Source: Anaerolineales bacterium
GTDB taxonomy: Bacteria > Chloroflexota > Anaerolineae > Anaerolineales > Villigracilaceae
Assembly (NCBI GenBank): GCA_016934715.1
Contig: JAFGSI010000056.1
Span: 23,219-87,218, forward strand
DNA: 64,000 bases
Direction: 5' to 3'
A program made the translations under genes and the position numbers. Positions 42,959-52,426 of this stretch are shown here, one piece after another; positions within the stretch are counted from its first letter, which is position 1; each line of letters begins with the position of its first letter. Under the pieces are notes generated by a model. That model did not search any database and was not told the origin of the DNA. It saw nothing but the letters and a program-made list of their open reading frames with translations.

Positions 42959-44014
42959 ATGGCAAAGATCGATTTTGGTGGAGTAGTGGAAGATGTCGTC
43001 ACCCGGGAGGAATTCCCACTCGAAAAAGCCCGCCAGGTCTTGAAGGATGAAGTGGTGGCCGTGCTTGGTTACGGCGTCCAGGGCCCGGCCCAGTCGTTGA
43101 ACATGAAGGAGAACGGGATCACTGTCATCGTCGGCCAGGCGCCCGAGGACAGGTTTTACTGGGACAAGGCCGTCGCCGACGGATGGGTCCCGGGCGAGAC
43201 CCTCTTCCCGATCGAAGAGGCGGCTCAGCGTGGCACCGTTGTCCAGTATCTGGTCTCGGACGCCGCCCAGATGATCCTATGGCCGAAGGTCAAACCTAAC
43301 CTGAAGCCGGGCAGCGCCTTGTATTTCTCGCATGGTTTCTCGGTCGTTTACAACAACCAGACCGGCGTAGTCCCGCCGGAGGATGTCGATGTGATCCTGG
43401 TCGCCCCCAAAGGTTCCGGGACGAGCGTGCGGCGCAACTTTCTGGACGGCAGCGGCATCAACGCCAGCTACGCCATTCACCAGGATGTTACCGGGCGGGC
43501 CTTCGAACGGGCCGTGGCCCTGGGGATCGCCATTGGTGCCGGATATCTGTTCCCGACCACCTTCCAGGCGGAAGTCGTCAGCGACCTGACCGGCGAGCGC
43601 GGGGTCCTGATCGGAGCTCTCTCGGGGGTCATGGAGGCCCAGTACAATGTCCTGCGCAAGAACGGTCACTCGCCCAGTGAGGCTTTCAATGAGACAGTCG
43701 AGGAATTAACCCAGAGTCTGATCCGCCTGGTTGGCGAAAATGGCATGGACTACATGTACGCCAATTGTTCGACCACTGCCCAGCGCGGTGCCCTGGACTG
43801 GCATCCCCGCTTCCGCGATGCCGTAGCCCCGGTTTTCGAAGAACTTTATCAGAGCGTGGTCGCCGGCAAGGAGACCGCCGTTGTACTCAAGGCCAACAGC
43901 GCCCCCGACTACCGGGAAAAACTGGAAGTCGAACTGAGGGCGATGCGCGAATCCGAGATGTGGCAGGCCGGCGCAGCGGTCCGTTCCCTGCGCCCCGAAA
44001 ACTGGAAGAAATAG
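42959..44014 (+). CDS. ilvC: Ketol-acid reductoisomerase
   Basis: The product is 351 aa. The nucleotide-binding motif is LGYGVQGPAQSLNMKENG, and the Mg-binding Asp and Glu are in SDLTGERGVLIG. The GYGVQGPxQ and ITVIVGQ wording is closer to eukaryotic and Bacteroidetes KARIs than to the common GYGSQGHAHA form. It isomerises and reduces acetolactate or acetohydroxybutyrate. AAGGAG precedes the ATG. Confidence 0.94.
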   Translation: MAKIDFGGVVEDVVTREEFPLEKARQVLKDEVVAVLGYGVQGPAQSLNMKENGITVIVGQAPEDRFYWDKAVADGWVPGETLFPIEEAAQRGTVVQYLVSDAAQMILWPKVKPNLKPGSALYFSHGFSVVYNNQTGVVPPEDVDVILVAPKGSGTSVRRNFLDGSGINASYAIHQDVTGRAFERAVALGIAIGAGYLFPTTFQAEVVSDLTGERGVLIGALSGVMEAQYNVLRKNGHSPSEAFNETVEELTQSLIRLVGENGMDYMYANCSTTAQRGALDWHPRFRDAVAPVFEELYQSVVAGKETAVVLKANSAPDYREKLEVELRAMRESEMWQAGAAVRSLRPENWKK

Positions 44015-44039
44015 AACATTCACGAAAGGAGCCTCTTCG

Positions 44040-45746
44040 ATGTTTCCTCCGTCGACAGTTGCAGCAGTTTCGAAGTATCAATCCCCCGCGCCGGTCTTGT
44101 TGCCCGACCGGCAGTGGCCCTCCCGCAGCCTGACCCACAGCCCGCTGTGGGCCTCCGTGGACCTGCGCGATGGGAACCAGGCCCTGCCGAACCCGCTCAA
44201 CCCGCACCAAAAACTGGAATACTTCGAATTGCTTTGCCGGATCGGGTTCAAGAACATCGAAGTGGCTTTCCCCTCGGCCAGCCAGGATGACTTTGACTTC
44301 ACCCATCGTCTGATCCGCGAGGACCGCATCCCCGACGATGTCTTTATCATGGTCCTGACCCAGTGCCGCCAGCACCTGATCGCCCGCACGTTCGAATCGA
44401 TCCAGGGCGTCCGCCAGGCGATCTTCCATTGCTATATCGCCACCTCCGACCTGCATATCCGCCAGGTCTTCGACTTCGACCGCCGGGCCGTGCTCGACCA
44501 GGTGGTTGGGGCCGTAACGCAGATCCGCCAGGGGGCGGAAGCCATGCCCGACAGCGATATCCGCCTCGAGTTCTCGCCTGAGGAGTTCACCGATTCAGAT
44601 CCCAGTTTCGTCCTGGAACTGTGCGAGGCGGTCTACAGGACCTGGAGCCGGGCGACTTCCGAAAAGCCGCTGATCCTGAACCTGCCCGCCACCGTCGAGC
44701 GGCGGCCGCCGAATCATTACGCAGACATGGTCGAGTGGTTCTGCCGCTCCTTCTCCCATCCTGAGGATGTGATCGTCTCGCTGCATTCCCATAACGACCA
44801 GGGGATGGCTGTGGCGGCAACCGAATTGGCCCTGCTGGCTGGTGCCCAGCGCGTCGAGGGGACCCTCTTTGGTCACGGTGAACGGACTGGCAACGTTGAC
44901 CTGGTCACGGTGGCGAATAACCTGTACTCGCGCGGCATCGCGACTGGCCTGGATTTCTCCAACCTGCCCGAGATCGCCGGGACGGTCGAACGCCTGACCG
45001 GGATGCCGGTCTACTATCGCGCCCCGTATGCTGGCGAATACGTTTTTACAGCCTTCTCCGGCTCCCACCAGGATGCCATCCGCAAAGGGATGAACCGGTT
45101 GAACGAGGCCCCCGAGAAGTTCGGCGTCGGCTGGAAGGTGCCCTACCTGCATGTTGACCCGACCGATCTGGGACGGCGGTATGAGAGCCTGATCCGGATC
45201 AACTCGCAGTCGGGCAAGGGGGGGATCGTCTGGATCCTGGAGCGGGAATATGGTCTTCAGCCGCCCAGGCCGATGCATCCCGAGATCGGGGCGGCGGTCC
45301 AGGAGTATGCCGACGAGCTCGGGCGTGAGATCAATGCCAGCGAGGTATACGGCATCTTCCAAAGCACCTTCGTCAATCCCCAGGGTCCCTACCGCCTGAA
45401 CGGTTACTGGCCGCGGCCGGATGAGCAGGATCCCACCCTGATCCATGGTGAACTGCGCCTGAGCATCGAAGGCTGCGAGCAGAGCATCACTGCCGATGGC
45501 AACGGGCCGGTTTCAGCCTTCATGAACGGCCTGCGTCTGCTGGGAATCTCCGACTTCTCTGTGGATGACTACCACGAGCAGGCGCTCGGCAAGGGCGCCG
45601 ACGCCATCGCGGTGGCATATGTACCCTTAAAATTCGAGGCCAACGGGGTCCTGTATGGGGTCGGCACCGGGACGAACATCAACCAGGCGGCCGTCAATGC
45701 CATCGTGGCAGCCTTGAACCGCTGGTCGAGCGCTCACCAACGATAG
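44040..45746 (+). CDS. leuA: 2-isopropylmalate synthase, yeast-type
   Basis: The product is 568 aa. The catalytic TIM barrel has SVDLRDGNQALPNPL, SLHSHNDQGMAVAATELALLAG and GTLFGHGERTGNVDL (metal ligands). Its layout and ~570-aa length match the yeast/actinobacterial LeuA type rather than the enteric one. The C-terminal LeuA regulatory domain (ADGNGPVSAFMNGLRLLG, AVAYVPLKFEANG) binds leucine. It commits 2-oxoisovalerate to leucine. AAAGGAG precedes the ATG. Confidence 0.94.
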   Translation: MFPPSTVAAVSKYQSPAPVLLPDRQWPSRSLTHSPLWASVDLRDGNQALPNPLNPHQKLEYFELLCRIGFKNIEVAFPSASQDDFDFTHRLIREDRIPDDVFIMVLTQCRQHLIARTFESIQGVRQAIFHCYIATSDLHIRQVFDFDRRAVLDQVVGAVTQIRQGAEAMPDSDIRLEFSPEEFTDSDPSFVLELCEAVYRTWSRATSEKPLILNLPATVERRPPNHYADMVEWFCRSFSHPEDVIVSLHSHNDQGMAVAATELALLAGAQRVEGTLFGHGERTGNVDLVTVANNLYSRGIATGLDFSNLPEIAGTVERLTGMPVYYRAPYAGEYVFTAFSGSHQDAIRKGMNRLNEAPEKFGVGWKVPYLHVDPTDLGRRYESLIRINSQSGKGGIVWILEREYGLQPPRPMHPEIGAAVQEYADELGREINASEVYGIFQSTFVNPQGPYRLNGYWPRPDEQDPTLIHGELRLSIEGCEQSITADGNGPVSAFMNGLRLLGISDFSVDDYHEQALGKGADAIAVAYVPLKFEANGVLYGVGTGTNINQAAVNAIVAALNRWSSAHQR

Positions 45747-45772
45747 CACAGAACGGGAGAGGAGTTAAGGAG

Positions 45773-47371
45773 ATGTCGAACGAAATGGGTACTCCGAGCC
45801 GTTACGGGCTCGACAACCAGGGGTTGCGCAATCTCAACATGGTCTACTGGACGCTGCCCACGCCAGCCCTGATCGAACGGATTGTCTCCCGGCGCGAGGG
45901 CGTTCTGGCGCACGAAGGTGCGTTGATCGTCAGGACCGGACATCACACCGGCCGGGCCCCGAACGACAAATACATTGTCAAGGATGATGAAACCACCGAC
46001 AAAGTCGCCTGGGGCAAGGCCAACACCGCTCTGGCGCCGGATAACTTTGAGAGCATCTACTTGCGCATGTGCGCTTACTTCCAGGGGCGCGACCTTTTCG
46101 TCCAGGATACAGCTGTTTGTGCCCACCCGGATTATCGTATGCCGATCCGGGTGGTGACGGAGAATGCCTGGCACAGCCTGTTCGCCCGCAACCTTTTCCT
46201 GCGGCGGCCTCCGGAAGATCTCGTCGACCACAGACCCGAGTTCACGATCCTGCAGGCTCCCGGCTTTCGGGCCATTCCCGAACTGGATGGCACGAACTCG
46301 GATATTTTTGTGATCCTGAATTTCCGCCGCAGGATGATCCTGATCGGGGGCACGAGTTACGCCGGCGAGATGAAGAAGTCGATTTTCTCGGTCCTGAACT
46401 ACCTGCTGCCCCAGCGCGGCGTCCTGCCGATGCACTGCTCGGCCAACGTTGGGATGGGTGGAGATGTGGCCTTGTTCTTCGGCCTCTCCGGGACCGGCAA
46501 GACGACCCTCTCGTCCACGCCAGATCGTCAGATGGTCGGTGATGATGAGCACGGCTGGGGCGACGACGGGGTCTTCAACTTTGAGGGTGGTTGCTATGCC
46601 AAGGTGATTCGCCTGCGCCAGGACCTCGAGCCGGTCATCTGGCAGGCAACCCACCACTTCGGGACTGTCCTGGAGAACGTGAATATCAATTCGCTCACCC
46701 GCCGGGTGGACTTTGACGACGACAGTTTTACCGAGAATACCCGGGCCGCCTATCCGATCGGCTTCCTGCCCAACAGCATCCCCTCCGGTCGGGCCGGGCA
46801 TCCGCAGAACATTTTCTTCCTGACAGCCGATGCCTTTGGCGTCCTGCCGCCGATTGCCCGATTGACCGCCGCGCAGGCGATGTATTACTTCCTGTCGGGC
46901 TATACGTCCAAGCTGGCCGGGACCGAGCGCGGTCTGGGCTCCCAGCCGCAGGCGACCTTCTCGACCGGGTTCGGGGCGCCATTCCTGCCGCTCCAGCCGC
47001 GGGTCTACGCCGATCTGCTGGGCGAAAAGATCAACGCCCACCAGGCGCATGTCTGGCTGGTCAACACTGGCTGGACCGGCGGCGCGTATGGGGTCGGGGA
47101 GCGCATCTCGCTGCCGTACACCCGGGCTTTGGTTGCCGCTGCCTTGAACGGCGACCTGGCTGACGTGCCGATGCACACCGAGTCGCATTTCGGTTTGCAG
47201 GTTCCGGAGAACTGCCCGGGCATCCCCTCCGAAATCCTGGATGCGCGGGGTACGTGGGCTGACCCGGACGCCTATGACCGCCAGGCCATGGAGCTGGTCG
47301 GGCGATTCAAAGAGAACATCAACCAGTTTGCCGAAGTCCCGGCCGAAGTCCTGTCGGCGGGGCCCAGGTAG
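45773..47371 (+). CDS. pckA: Phosphoenolpyruvate carboxykinase (ATP)
   Basis: The product is 532 aa, normal for the ATP enzyme. It has RTGHHTGRAPNDKYIV, the P-loop GLSGTGKTTLS, and DDEHGWGDDGVFNFEGGCYAK with the metal ligands. It interconverts oxaloacetate and PEP in the cytoplasm. A location inside an ilv-leu operon is unusual. PEP is also a substrate of the next operon's DAHP and EPSP synthases, so the placement may tie carbon supply to amino acid demand; that link is inference. Confidence 0.96.
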   Translation: MSNEMGTPSRYGLDNQGLRNLNMVYWTLPTPALIERIVSRREGVLAHEGALIVRTGHHTGRAPNDKYIVKDDETTDKVAWGKANTALAPDNFESIYLRMCAYFQGRDLFVQDTAVCAHPDYRMPIRVVTENAWHSLFARNLFLRRPPEDLVDHRPEFTILQAPGFRAIPELDGTNSDIFVILNFRRRMILIGGTSYAGEMKKSIFSVLNYLLPQRGVLPMHCSANVGMGGDVALFFGLSGTGKTTLSSTPDRQMVGDDEHGWGDDGVFNFEGGCYAKVIRLRQDLEPVIWQATHHFGTVLENVNINSLTRRVDFDDDSFTENTRAAYPIGFLPNSIPSGRAGHPQNIFFLTADAFGVLPPIARLTAAQAMYYFLSGYTSKLAGTERGLGSQPQATFSTGFGAPFLPLQPRVYADLLGEKINAHQAHVWLVNTGWTGGAYGVGERISLPYTRALVAAALNGDLADVPMHTESHFGLQVPENCPGIPSEILDARGTWADPDAYDRQAMELVGRFKENINQFAEVPAEVLSAGPR

Positions 47372-47400
47372 GCCGGTCACATAAGAAATGGAGGAACGAG

Positions 47401-47616
47401 ATGAATCCCGAAGAAACCACCAATGGGTGCCCGAATCCTTTCCCCGAGCCGCGCACGATCCCTGACGGCTGGGATATCTCAGCGCTGGCCGCTGGTCGGG
47501 CGGCGTGCGTCGACTCCCAACCCAGCGGCGCGATCAACATAACCGGCTGGTTGACCGATCCTTCCTGCGAACCGCGCACCATCCCGTCTGGCTGGGACCT
47601 GGCGGCGCTCAAGTAG
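47401..47616 (+). CDS. Small repeat protein in the leucine operon, unknown
   Basis: The product is 71 aa with TGGAGG before the ATG, lying between pckA and leuC with short gaps. Residues 16-29 and 57-70 are a repeat with consensus EPRTIP-x-GWD-x-x-AL. Three Cys are present (10, 36, 56). There is no membrane segment or known motif. Conservation between its two repeats at protein level, with different codons in the third position, argues that it is translated. Function not known. Confidence 0.7.
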   Translation: MNPEETTNGCPNPFPEPRTIPDGWDISALAAGRAACVDSQPSGAINITGWLTDPSCEPRTIPSGWDLAALK

Positions 47617-47636
47617 ATCCTGAGCGAACCTCGATC

Positions 47637-49037
47637 ATGCCAAAAACACTCTTCGAAAAGATCTGGGAAGCGCATGTCGTCGCGCAGGAGCCGGAATCGC
47701 CGGCCATCCTGTATATCGATCTGCACCTGGTCCATGAAGTCACCTCACCACAGGCTTTCGCTGGTCTGCGCCAGCGCGGGCTGCCGGTCAGGCGCCCCGA
47801 GCGCACCTTCGCCACGATCGATCACAGCGTCCCAACGCTCGACCCATCCCTGCCGATCGCCGATAAGATGGCCGCGGCACAGATCCGCCAAATGAGCCAA
47901 AATGCCCGGCATTTCGGCATTCGCCTGAACGCGATCGACGGTCCGGGGCGTGGCATCGTCCATGTGATCGGGCCCGAGCAGGGCCTGACCTGGCCGGGGA
48001 TGACCATTGTCTGCGGCGACAGTCACACCGCCACGCACGGCGCCTTCGGGGCTCTGGCCTTCGGCATCGGCACCAGCGAGGTGGAGCACGTCCTGGCCAG
48101 CCAGTGCTTGCTGCAGAACAAACCAAAAACATGCGAGGTGCGCATCGAGGGGAGGCTGCCACCGGGCGTGGGCGCCAAGGACATCATCCTCGGGCTAATT
48201 GCCCAAATTGGCGTTGGCGGCGGCAGCGGTCATGTCTTCGAATACACCGGCCCGGCCATTCGAGCGCTGGGCATGGAAGAGCGCATGACCGTCTGCAATA
48301 TGTCGATCGAGGGCGGAGCGCGTGCCGGACTGATCGCCCCCGACGAGGTCACCTTCGAGTATCTCAAGGGCCGCGCGCACGCCCCGCAAGGCGCCGAGTG
48401 GGATGCCGCCGTTGAACGCTGGAGGGCTCTTCCCAGTGACGAAGGTGCGGTCTACGCAAAAACGGTCATCCTTGACGCCCAGGCGCTGGCGCCGATGATC
48501 ACCTTTGGCACCAACCCCGGCATGGGGATCAGGGTCACCGATCCCGTTCCGGACCCCGGGCAGGTCGCGGATCCAGCGCAGAAGGCGGCCCTGGCCAAGG
48601 CCCTGACCTACATGGACCTGTCTCCCGGCCGGTCATTGCTCGGTCACCCGGTTGACGTGGTCTTCGTCGGCTCGTGTACCAATGGACGCATCACCGATTT
48701 GCGCCAGGCAGCCACGGTGCTCAAGGGGCGCCGGGTCGCCGACGGCGTGCGCATGCTGGTCGTCCCCGGCTCGCAGGCGGTCAAGCGCCAGGCAGAGGCC
48801 GAGGGTCTTGATGTAGTCTTCAAGGAGGCTGGGGCGGAATGGCGCCAATCGGGTTGCTCGATGTGCATTGCCATGAACGGCGACCAGCTCGCGCCTGGGC
48901 AGTATGCTGTCAGTACCAGCAATCGGAACTTCGAAGGGCGCCAGGGCAAGGGAGGGCGCACGTTCCTGTCCAGCCCGCTGACAGCGGCCGCCTCTGCCGT
49001 GACCGGCAAAGTTGCCGACGTGAGGGAGATGCTCTAA
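47637..49037 (+). CDS. leuC: 3-isopropylmalate dehydratase large subunit
   Basis: The product is 466 aa from ATG 47637. [4Fe-4S] ligands are the Cys in [10 protein letters not shown] and the pair in [36 protein letters not shown] is the typical aconitase-family segment. With LeuD it isomerises 2-isopropylmalate, and probably citramalate made by CimA. Its stop shares one base with the leuD start (TAATG). Confidence 0.96.
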   Translation: MPKTLFEKIWEAHVVAQEPESPAILYIDLHLVHEVTSPQAFAGLRQRGLPVRRPERTFATIDHSVPTLDPSLPIADKMAAAQIRQMSQNARHFGIRLNAIDGPGRGIVHVIGPEQGLTWPGMTIVCGDSHTATHGAFGALAFGIGTSEVEHVLASQCLLQNKPKTCEVRIEGRLPPGVGAKDIILGLIAQIGVGGGSGHVFEYTGPAIRALGMEERMTVCNMSIEGGARAGLIAPDEVTFEYLKGRAHAPQGAEWDAAVERWRALPSDEGAVYAKTVILDAQALAPMITFGTNPGMGIRVTDPVPDPGQVADPAQKAALAKALTYMDLSPGRSLLGHPVDVVFVGSCTNGRITDLRQAATVLKGRRVADGVRMLVVPGSQAVKRQAEAEGLDVVFKEAGAEWRQSGCSMCIAMNGDQLAPGQYAVSTSNRNFEGRQGKGGRTFLSSPLTAAASAVTGKVADVREML

Positions 49038-49642
49038 TGGCCATGTTCACTACCCTGACCTCCCGGCTGGTTCCACTGCCGGTGGACGACATCGACACCG
49101 ACCAGATCATCCCGGCCCGCTTTCTCAAGGTGACCGACAAGGCCGGCCTGGGTGCGGCCCTGTTCTCCGATTGGCGCTTCCACGAAGACGGCAGTCCCAG
49201 GGCGGATTTCGTGATCAATAAGGACGAATACCAGGGAGCCCGGATCCTGCTGGTTGGGGACAACTTCGGCTGCGGCTCGAGCCGCGAGCATGCCCCTTGG
49301 GCGCTGACCGGTTTCGGGTTCCGGGCCGTGATCAGCACCTCCTTTGCCGATATCTTCTGCAACAATGCACTCAAGAACGGCCTGCTGCCGATCATCGTCG
49401 ACGCGGAAACCCACCAGGAGTTGTTCGATCTGACCGAGGAAGCCCCGCATGCCGAGGTGACGATCGACCTCGCCTCCCTGACCGTAGCCCTGCCGGGTGG
49501 ACGGAAGATCTCCTTCCCGGTCGACCCGTTCTCGCAGACCTGTCTGCTTGACGGTGTCGATGAGCTGGGTTATCTGCTGCTTTTTGAAGACCGCATTGCT
49601 GCTTTTGAGGCGGCCCATGGGATCGCGATTATTGGACCCTAA
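49037..49642 (+). CDS. leuD: 3-isopropylmalate dehydratase small subunit
   Basis: The product is 201 aa. The signature [17 protein letters not shown] is intact, and [15 protein letters not shown] marks the N-terminus. It completes the LeuCD enzyme. It starts on the last base of leuC, implying translational coupling. Confidence 0.96.
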   Translation: MAMFTTLTSRLVPLPVDDIDTDQIIPARFLKVTDKAGLGAALFSDWRFHEDGSPRADFVINKDEYQGARILLVGDNFGCGSSREHAPWALTGFGFRAVISTSFADIFCNNALKNGLLPIIVDAETHQELFDLTEEAPHAEVTIDLASLTVALPGGRKISFPVDPFSQTCLLDGVDELGYLLLFEDRIAAFEAAHGIAIIGP

Positions 49643-49667
49643 GAAACGACGGGAACTCTGACATCCG

Positions 49668-49696
49668 GCGGGAACCTCGCTTGTCAGGGTCCCCGC
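49668..49696 (+). other. Hairpin between leuD and cimA
   Basis: The 82-base gap contains a 9-bp stem with one mismatch (49668-49676 with 49688-49696) and no T-run after it. It may be an RNA processing or stability element inside the operon rather than a terminator. Confidence 0.35.
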
Positions 49697-49724
49697 AATC
49701 GTTCCCTGTTCCCGGAGGAAAAAA

Positions 49725-51284
49725 ATGAACATCCAGATCTACGACACAACCTTACGTGACGGTACCCAGCGGGAGGGCATCTCGCTATCGAGCGCCGATA
49801 AGATCCGTATTGCTCGCCGTTTGGATGAGATCGGTGTGGCCTTCATAGAGGGCGGCTGGCCCGGCTCCAATCCCAAGGATGTCGAGTTCTTCGAACGCGC
49901 CCGCGACATTGAATGGCAGCACGCGAAAATCTGCGCCTTCGGCGCCACCTGCCGCGTCAAGGGTGGGCCCGAGGAGGATGCCAATCTCAAGGCGCTTCTC
50001 GATTCAGGCATGGAGATCTGTACAATATTCGGCAAGGCCTGGGATCTGCACGTGACCGAGGTCCTGCGCACCACTCGCGAGGAGAATCTGCGCATCATCG
50101 AACAGAGTGTGGCTTACCTGGTTTCCCAGGGCCAGCGGGTGATCTACGACAGCGAGCACACCCTCGACGGTTACAAGGCCGATCCGGTCTATACGATCGA
50201 GACCATCCAGGCTGCCGAGCGCGGTGGGGCCGAATTGGTCGTGCTGTGCGACACCAACGGGGGGGCGATGCCCTGGGAAGTGGCGGAAGTCATCCGGGCG
50301 GTCAGGGCGGCTGTCAGCGTTCCGGTTGGGATCCATACCCATAACGATAGCGGGCTTGGGGTGGCCAACACCCTGGTCGCGGTACGGGAGGGAGCGGTCC
50401 ATGTGCAGGGGACGATTAATGGTTATGGCGAGCGCTGCGGCAATGTCAACCTGTGTTCGGTCATTCCCGATCTGGAGATCAAGATGGGTTTCTCCTGCCT
50501 GCCGGAGGGGAACCTGGCCATGCTGTATGACCTGTCGCATTTCGTCGCTGAAGTGGCCAACCTGCACCCGGATGAGCACTTGCCTTTCGTCGGCAAGTCG
50601 GCGTTTGCCCACAAGGCGGGTGTGCATGCCATGGCCATGCGCCGCAACGCCCAGGCCTACCAGCACATCGACCCGGAACGGGTCGGGAACCGCCAGCGGA
50701 TCCTGGTCAGCGAACTCTCGGGACGCGGCAACCTGCTGACCAAGGCCGAGGAATACGGCGTGCGCGTCAGCGATGCGGTTGACGTGGTCGGTGTGTTGAA
50801 CGAGATCAAGAGTCTCGAGTCACAGGGCTTCTCGTTCGAGGCAGCCGAGGCTTCGGCGGCGATGATGCTTAAGCGCCAGGAGCCCGGCTATAAGCCGCCC
50901 TTCGATCTGGTCGATTTCCATGTCAATGTCGAGCACCGTGATGGGCGGGGCACCTTTGCCGAGGCGATGGTCAAGGTCCTGGTGAACGGTGAACTGCAGA
51001 TCACGGCTGCTGAGGGGAACGGCCCGGTTGCGGCTCTGGATGCTGCTCTGCGCAAGGCTCTCACGCCACATTACCCGGCTCTGGCCGATTTCCAGCTGGC
51101 TGACTACAAGGTCCGCATCCTCGACGGCGATAACGGAACCTCGGCTACGACCCGGGTCCTGATCGACACCCGGAACGGCTCAAAGCGCTGGAGCACGGTA
51201 GCGGCGAGTCCCAATATCATCGAAGCCTCCTGGCACGCCCTGGCCGACTCGGTCGAGTACGGCCTGGCCGTGGCCAAGGCCTGA
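49725..51284 (+). CDS. cimA: (R)-citramalate synthase
   Basis: The product is 519 aa. The barrel has YDTTLRDGTQREGISLS, HTHNDSGLGVANTLVAVREG and GTINGYGERCGNVNL. The DTTLRDGxQxEG start and the lineage wording (ICAFGATCR) match CimA rather than LeuA or homocitrate synthase. The C-terminal LeuA-type regulatory domain is present. It makes citramalate from pyruvate and acetyl-CoA, giving 2-oxobutyrate for isoleucine without threonine deaminase. Its place between leuD and leuB fits, since LeuCD and LeuB process citramalate. Confidence 0.93.
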   Translation: MNIQIYDTTLRDGTQREGISLSSADKIRIARRLDEIGVAFIEGGWPGSNPKDVEFFERARDIEWQHAKICAFGATCRVKGGPEEDANLKALLDSGMEICTIFGKAWDLHVTEVLRTTREENLRIIEQSVAYLVSQGQRVIYDSEHTLDGYKADPVYTIETIQAAERGGAELVVLCDTNGGAMPWEVAEVIRAVRAAVSVPVGIHTHNDSGLGVANTLVAVREGAVHVQGTINGYGERCGNVNLCSVIPDLEIKMGFSCLPEGNLAMLYDLSHFVAEVANLHPDEHLPFVGKSAFAHKAGVHAMAMRRNAQAYQHIDPERVGNRQRILVSELSGRGNLLTKAEEYGVRVSDAVDVVGVLNEIKSLESQGFSFEAAEASAAMMLKRQEPGYKPPFDLVDFHVNVEHRDGRGTFAEAMVKVLVNGELQITAAEGNGPVAALDAALRKALTPHYPALADFQLADYKVRILDGDNGTSATTRVLIDTRNGSKRWSTVAASPNIIEASWHALADSVEYGLAVAKA

Positions 51285-51353
51285 GTGAAAAACCGGGCCC
51301 CGGACCCTGCAATCGGTTGTGGTCCGCGGCCTGTAATCAAAGAGGAGAAGCAC

Positions 51354-52415
51354 ATGGAAGCCAAGCTCATGCTCCTTCCCGGGGACGGGATCGGCCCGGA
51401 GGTGGTGGCCCAAGCCGTGCGTGTCCTGGAGGCTGTGGCCGGGAAGGGCGGACACACATTTTCTTACGCGGAAGGTCTGCTCGGCGGCTGCTCGCTGGAC
51501 CGTTATGGGGCCTCCCTGACCGACGAGACCCTGGCGGATTGCCAGGCGGCCGAGGCCATTTTGATGGGTGCGGTCGGCGGACCGAAGTGGGACGACCCCG
51601 GCGCCAGCGACCGTCCCGAGCGCGGCCTGCTGGCCCTGCGCAGGGGGCTCAAGGTCTTCGCCAACCTGCGTCCGGTCCGGGTCCACCCGGAGCTGGTCGA
51701 ATGGTCGCCGGTCAAGCCCGATCGCCTGCGGGGCGTCGATATCCTGGTCATCCGTGAGCTGACTGGCGGGTTGTACTTCGGATGGCCCAAAGGTCGCGAG
51801 ATCAAGGACGGCCGGGAACGGGCTGTAGATACACTTGAATACTACGATTACGAGATCCGGCGGGTAGTTGAACTGGCCTTCCGCCTGGCACGCGGCCGGC
51901 GCGGCAAGGTGACCTCGGTGGACAAGGCCAATGTGCTTGAATCGTCACGCCTGTGGCGGCAGATCACGACTGAGATCGGGGGCTTAAATCCCGATGTGTC
52001 CCTGGAGCACATGCTGGTCGACACGGCCTCCATGCGTCTGGTGTCGGCTCCGGCGCAGATCGACGTGCTGGTCACCGAGAATATGTTCGGCGACATCCTG
52101 ACCGACGAGGCCTCGGTCCTGGCCGGGTCGATGGGCTTGCTGCCCTCGGCCTCGCTCGGCGCTGAGGGCCCGGGGCTGTACGAACCGATCCACGGGTCCG
52201 CACCGGACATCGCCGGTCAGGGAATCGCCAACCCGGTCGGGACGATCCTGAGCGTGGCAATGCTGCTGCGTCACTCGCTGGGGCTGGAGTCCGAAGCCGA
52301 TTGGGTCGAGTTGGCCGTCGATGCGGCCCTTGCCGCCAACTGCCGGACCGTCGACCTTGGCGGAAAACTCAGCACACCCCAGATGACCGACGAGATCCTC
52401 GCCCGGCTGGAGTAA
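51354..52415 (+). CDS. leuB: 3-isopropylmalate dehydrogenase
   Basis: The product is 353 aa from ATG 51354, with AGAGGAGAAG upstream. Signature segments are [32 protein letters not shown] (here [11 protein letters not shown]) and the NAD/metal region [26 protein letters not shown]. It oxidatively decarboxylates 3-isopropylmalate, and methylmalate in the citramalate route. Confidence 0.96.
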   Translation: MEAKLMLLPGDGIGPEVVAQAVRVLEAVAGKGGHTFSYAEGLLGGCSLDRYGASLTDETLADCQAAEAILMGAVGGPKWDDPGASDRPERGLLALRRGLKVFANLRPVRVHPELVEWSPVKPDRLRGVDILVIRELTGGLYFGWPKGREIKDGRERAVDTLEYYDYEIRRVVELAFRLARGRRGKVTSVDKANVLESSRLWRQITTEIGGLNPDVSLEHMLVDTASMRLVSAPAQIDVLVTENMFGDILTDEASVLAGSMGLLPSASLGAEGPGLYEPIHGSAPDIAGQGIANPVGTILSVAMLLRHSLGLESEADWVELAVDAALAANCRTVDLGGKLSTPQMTDEILARLE

Positions 52416-52426
52416 AGGAAGGAGCC

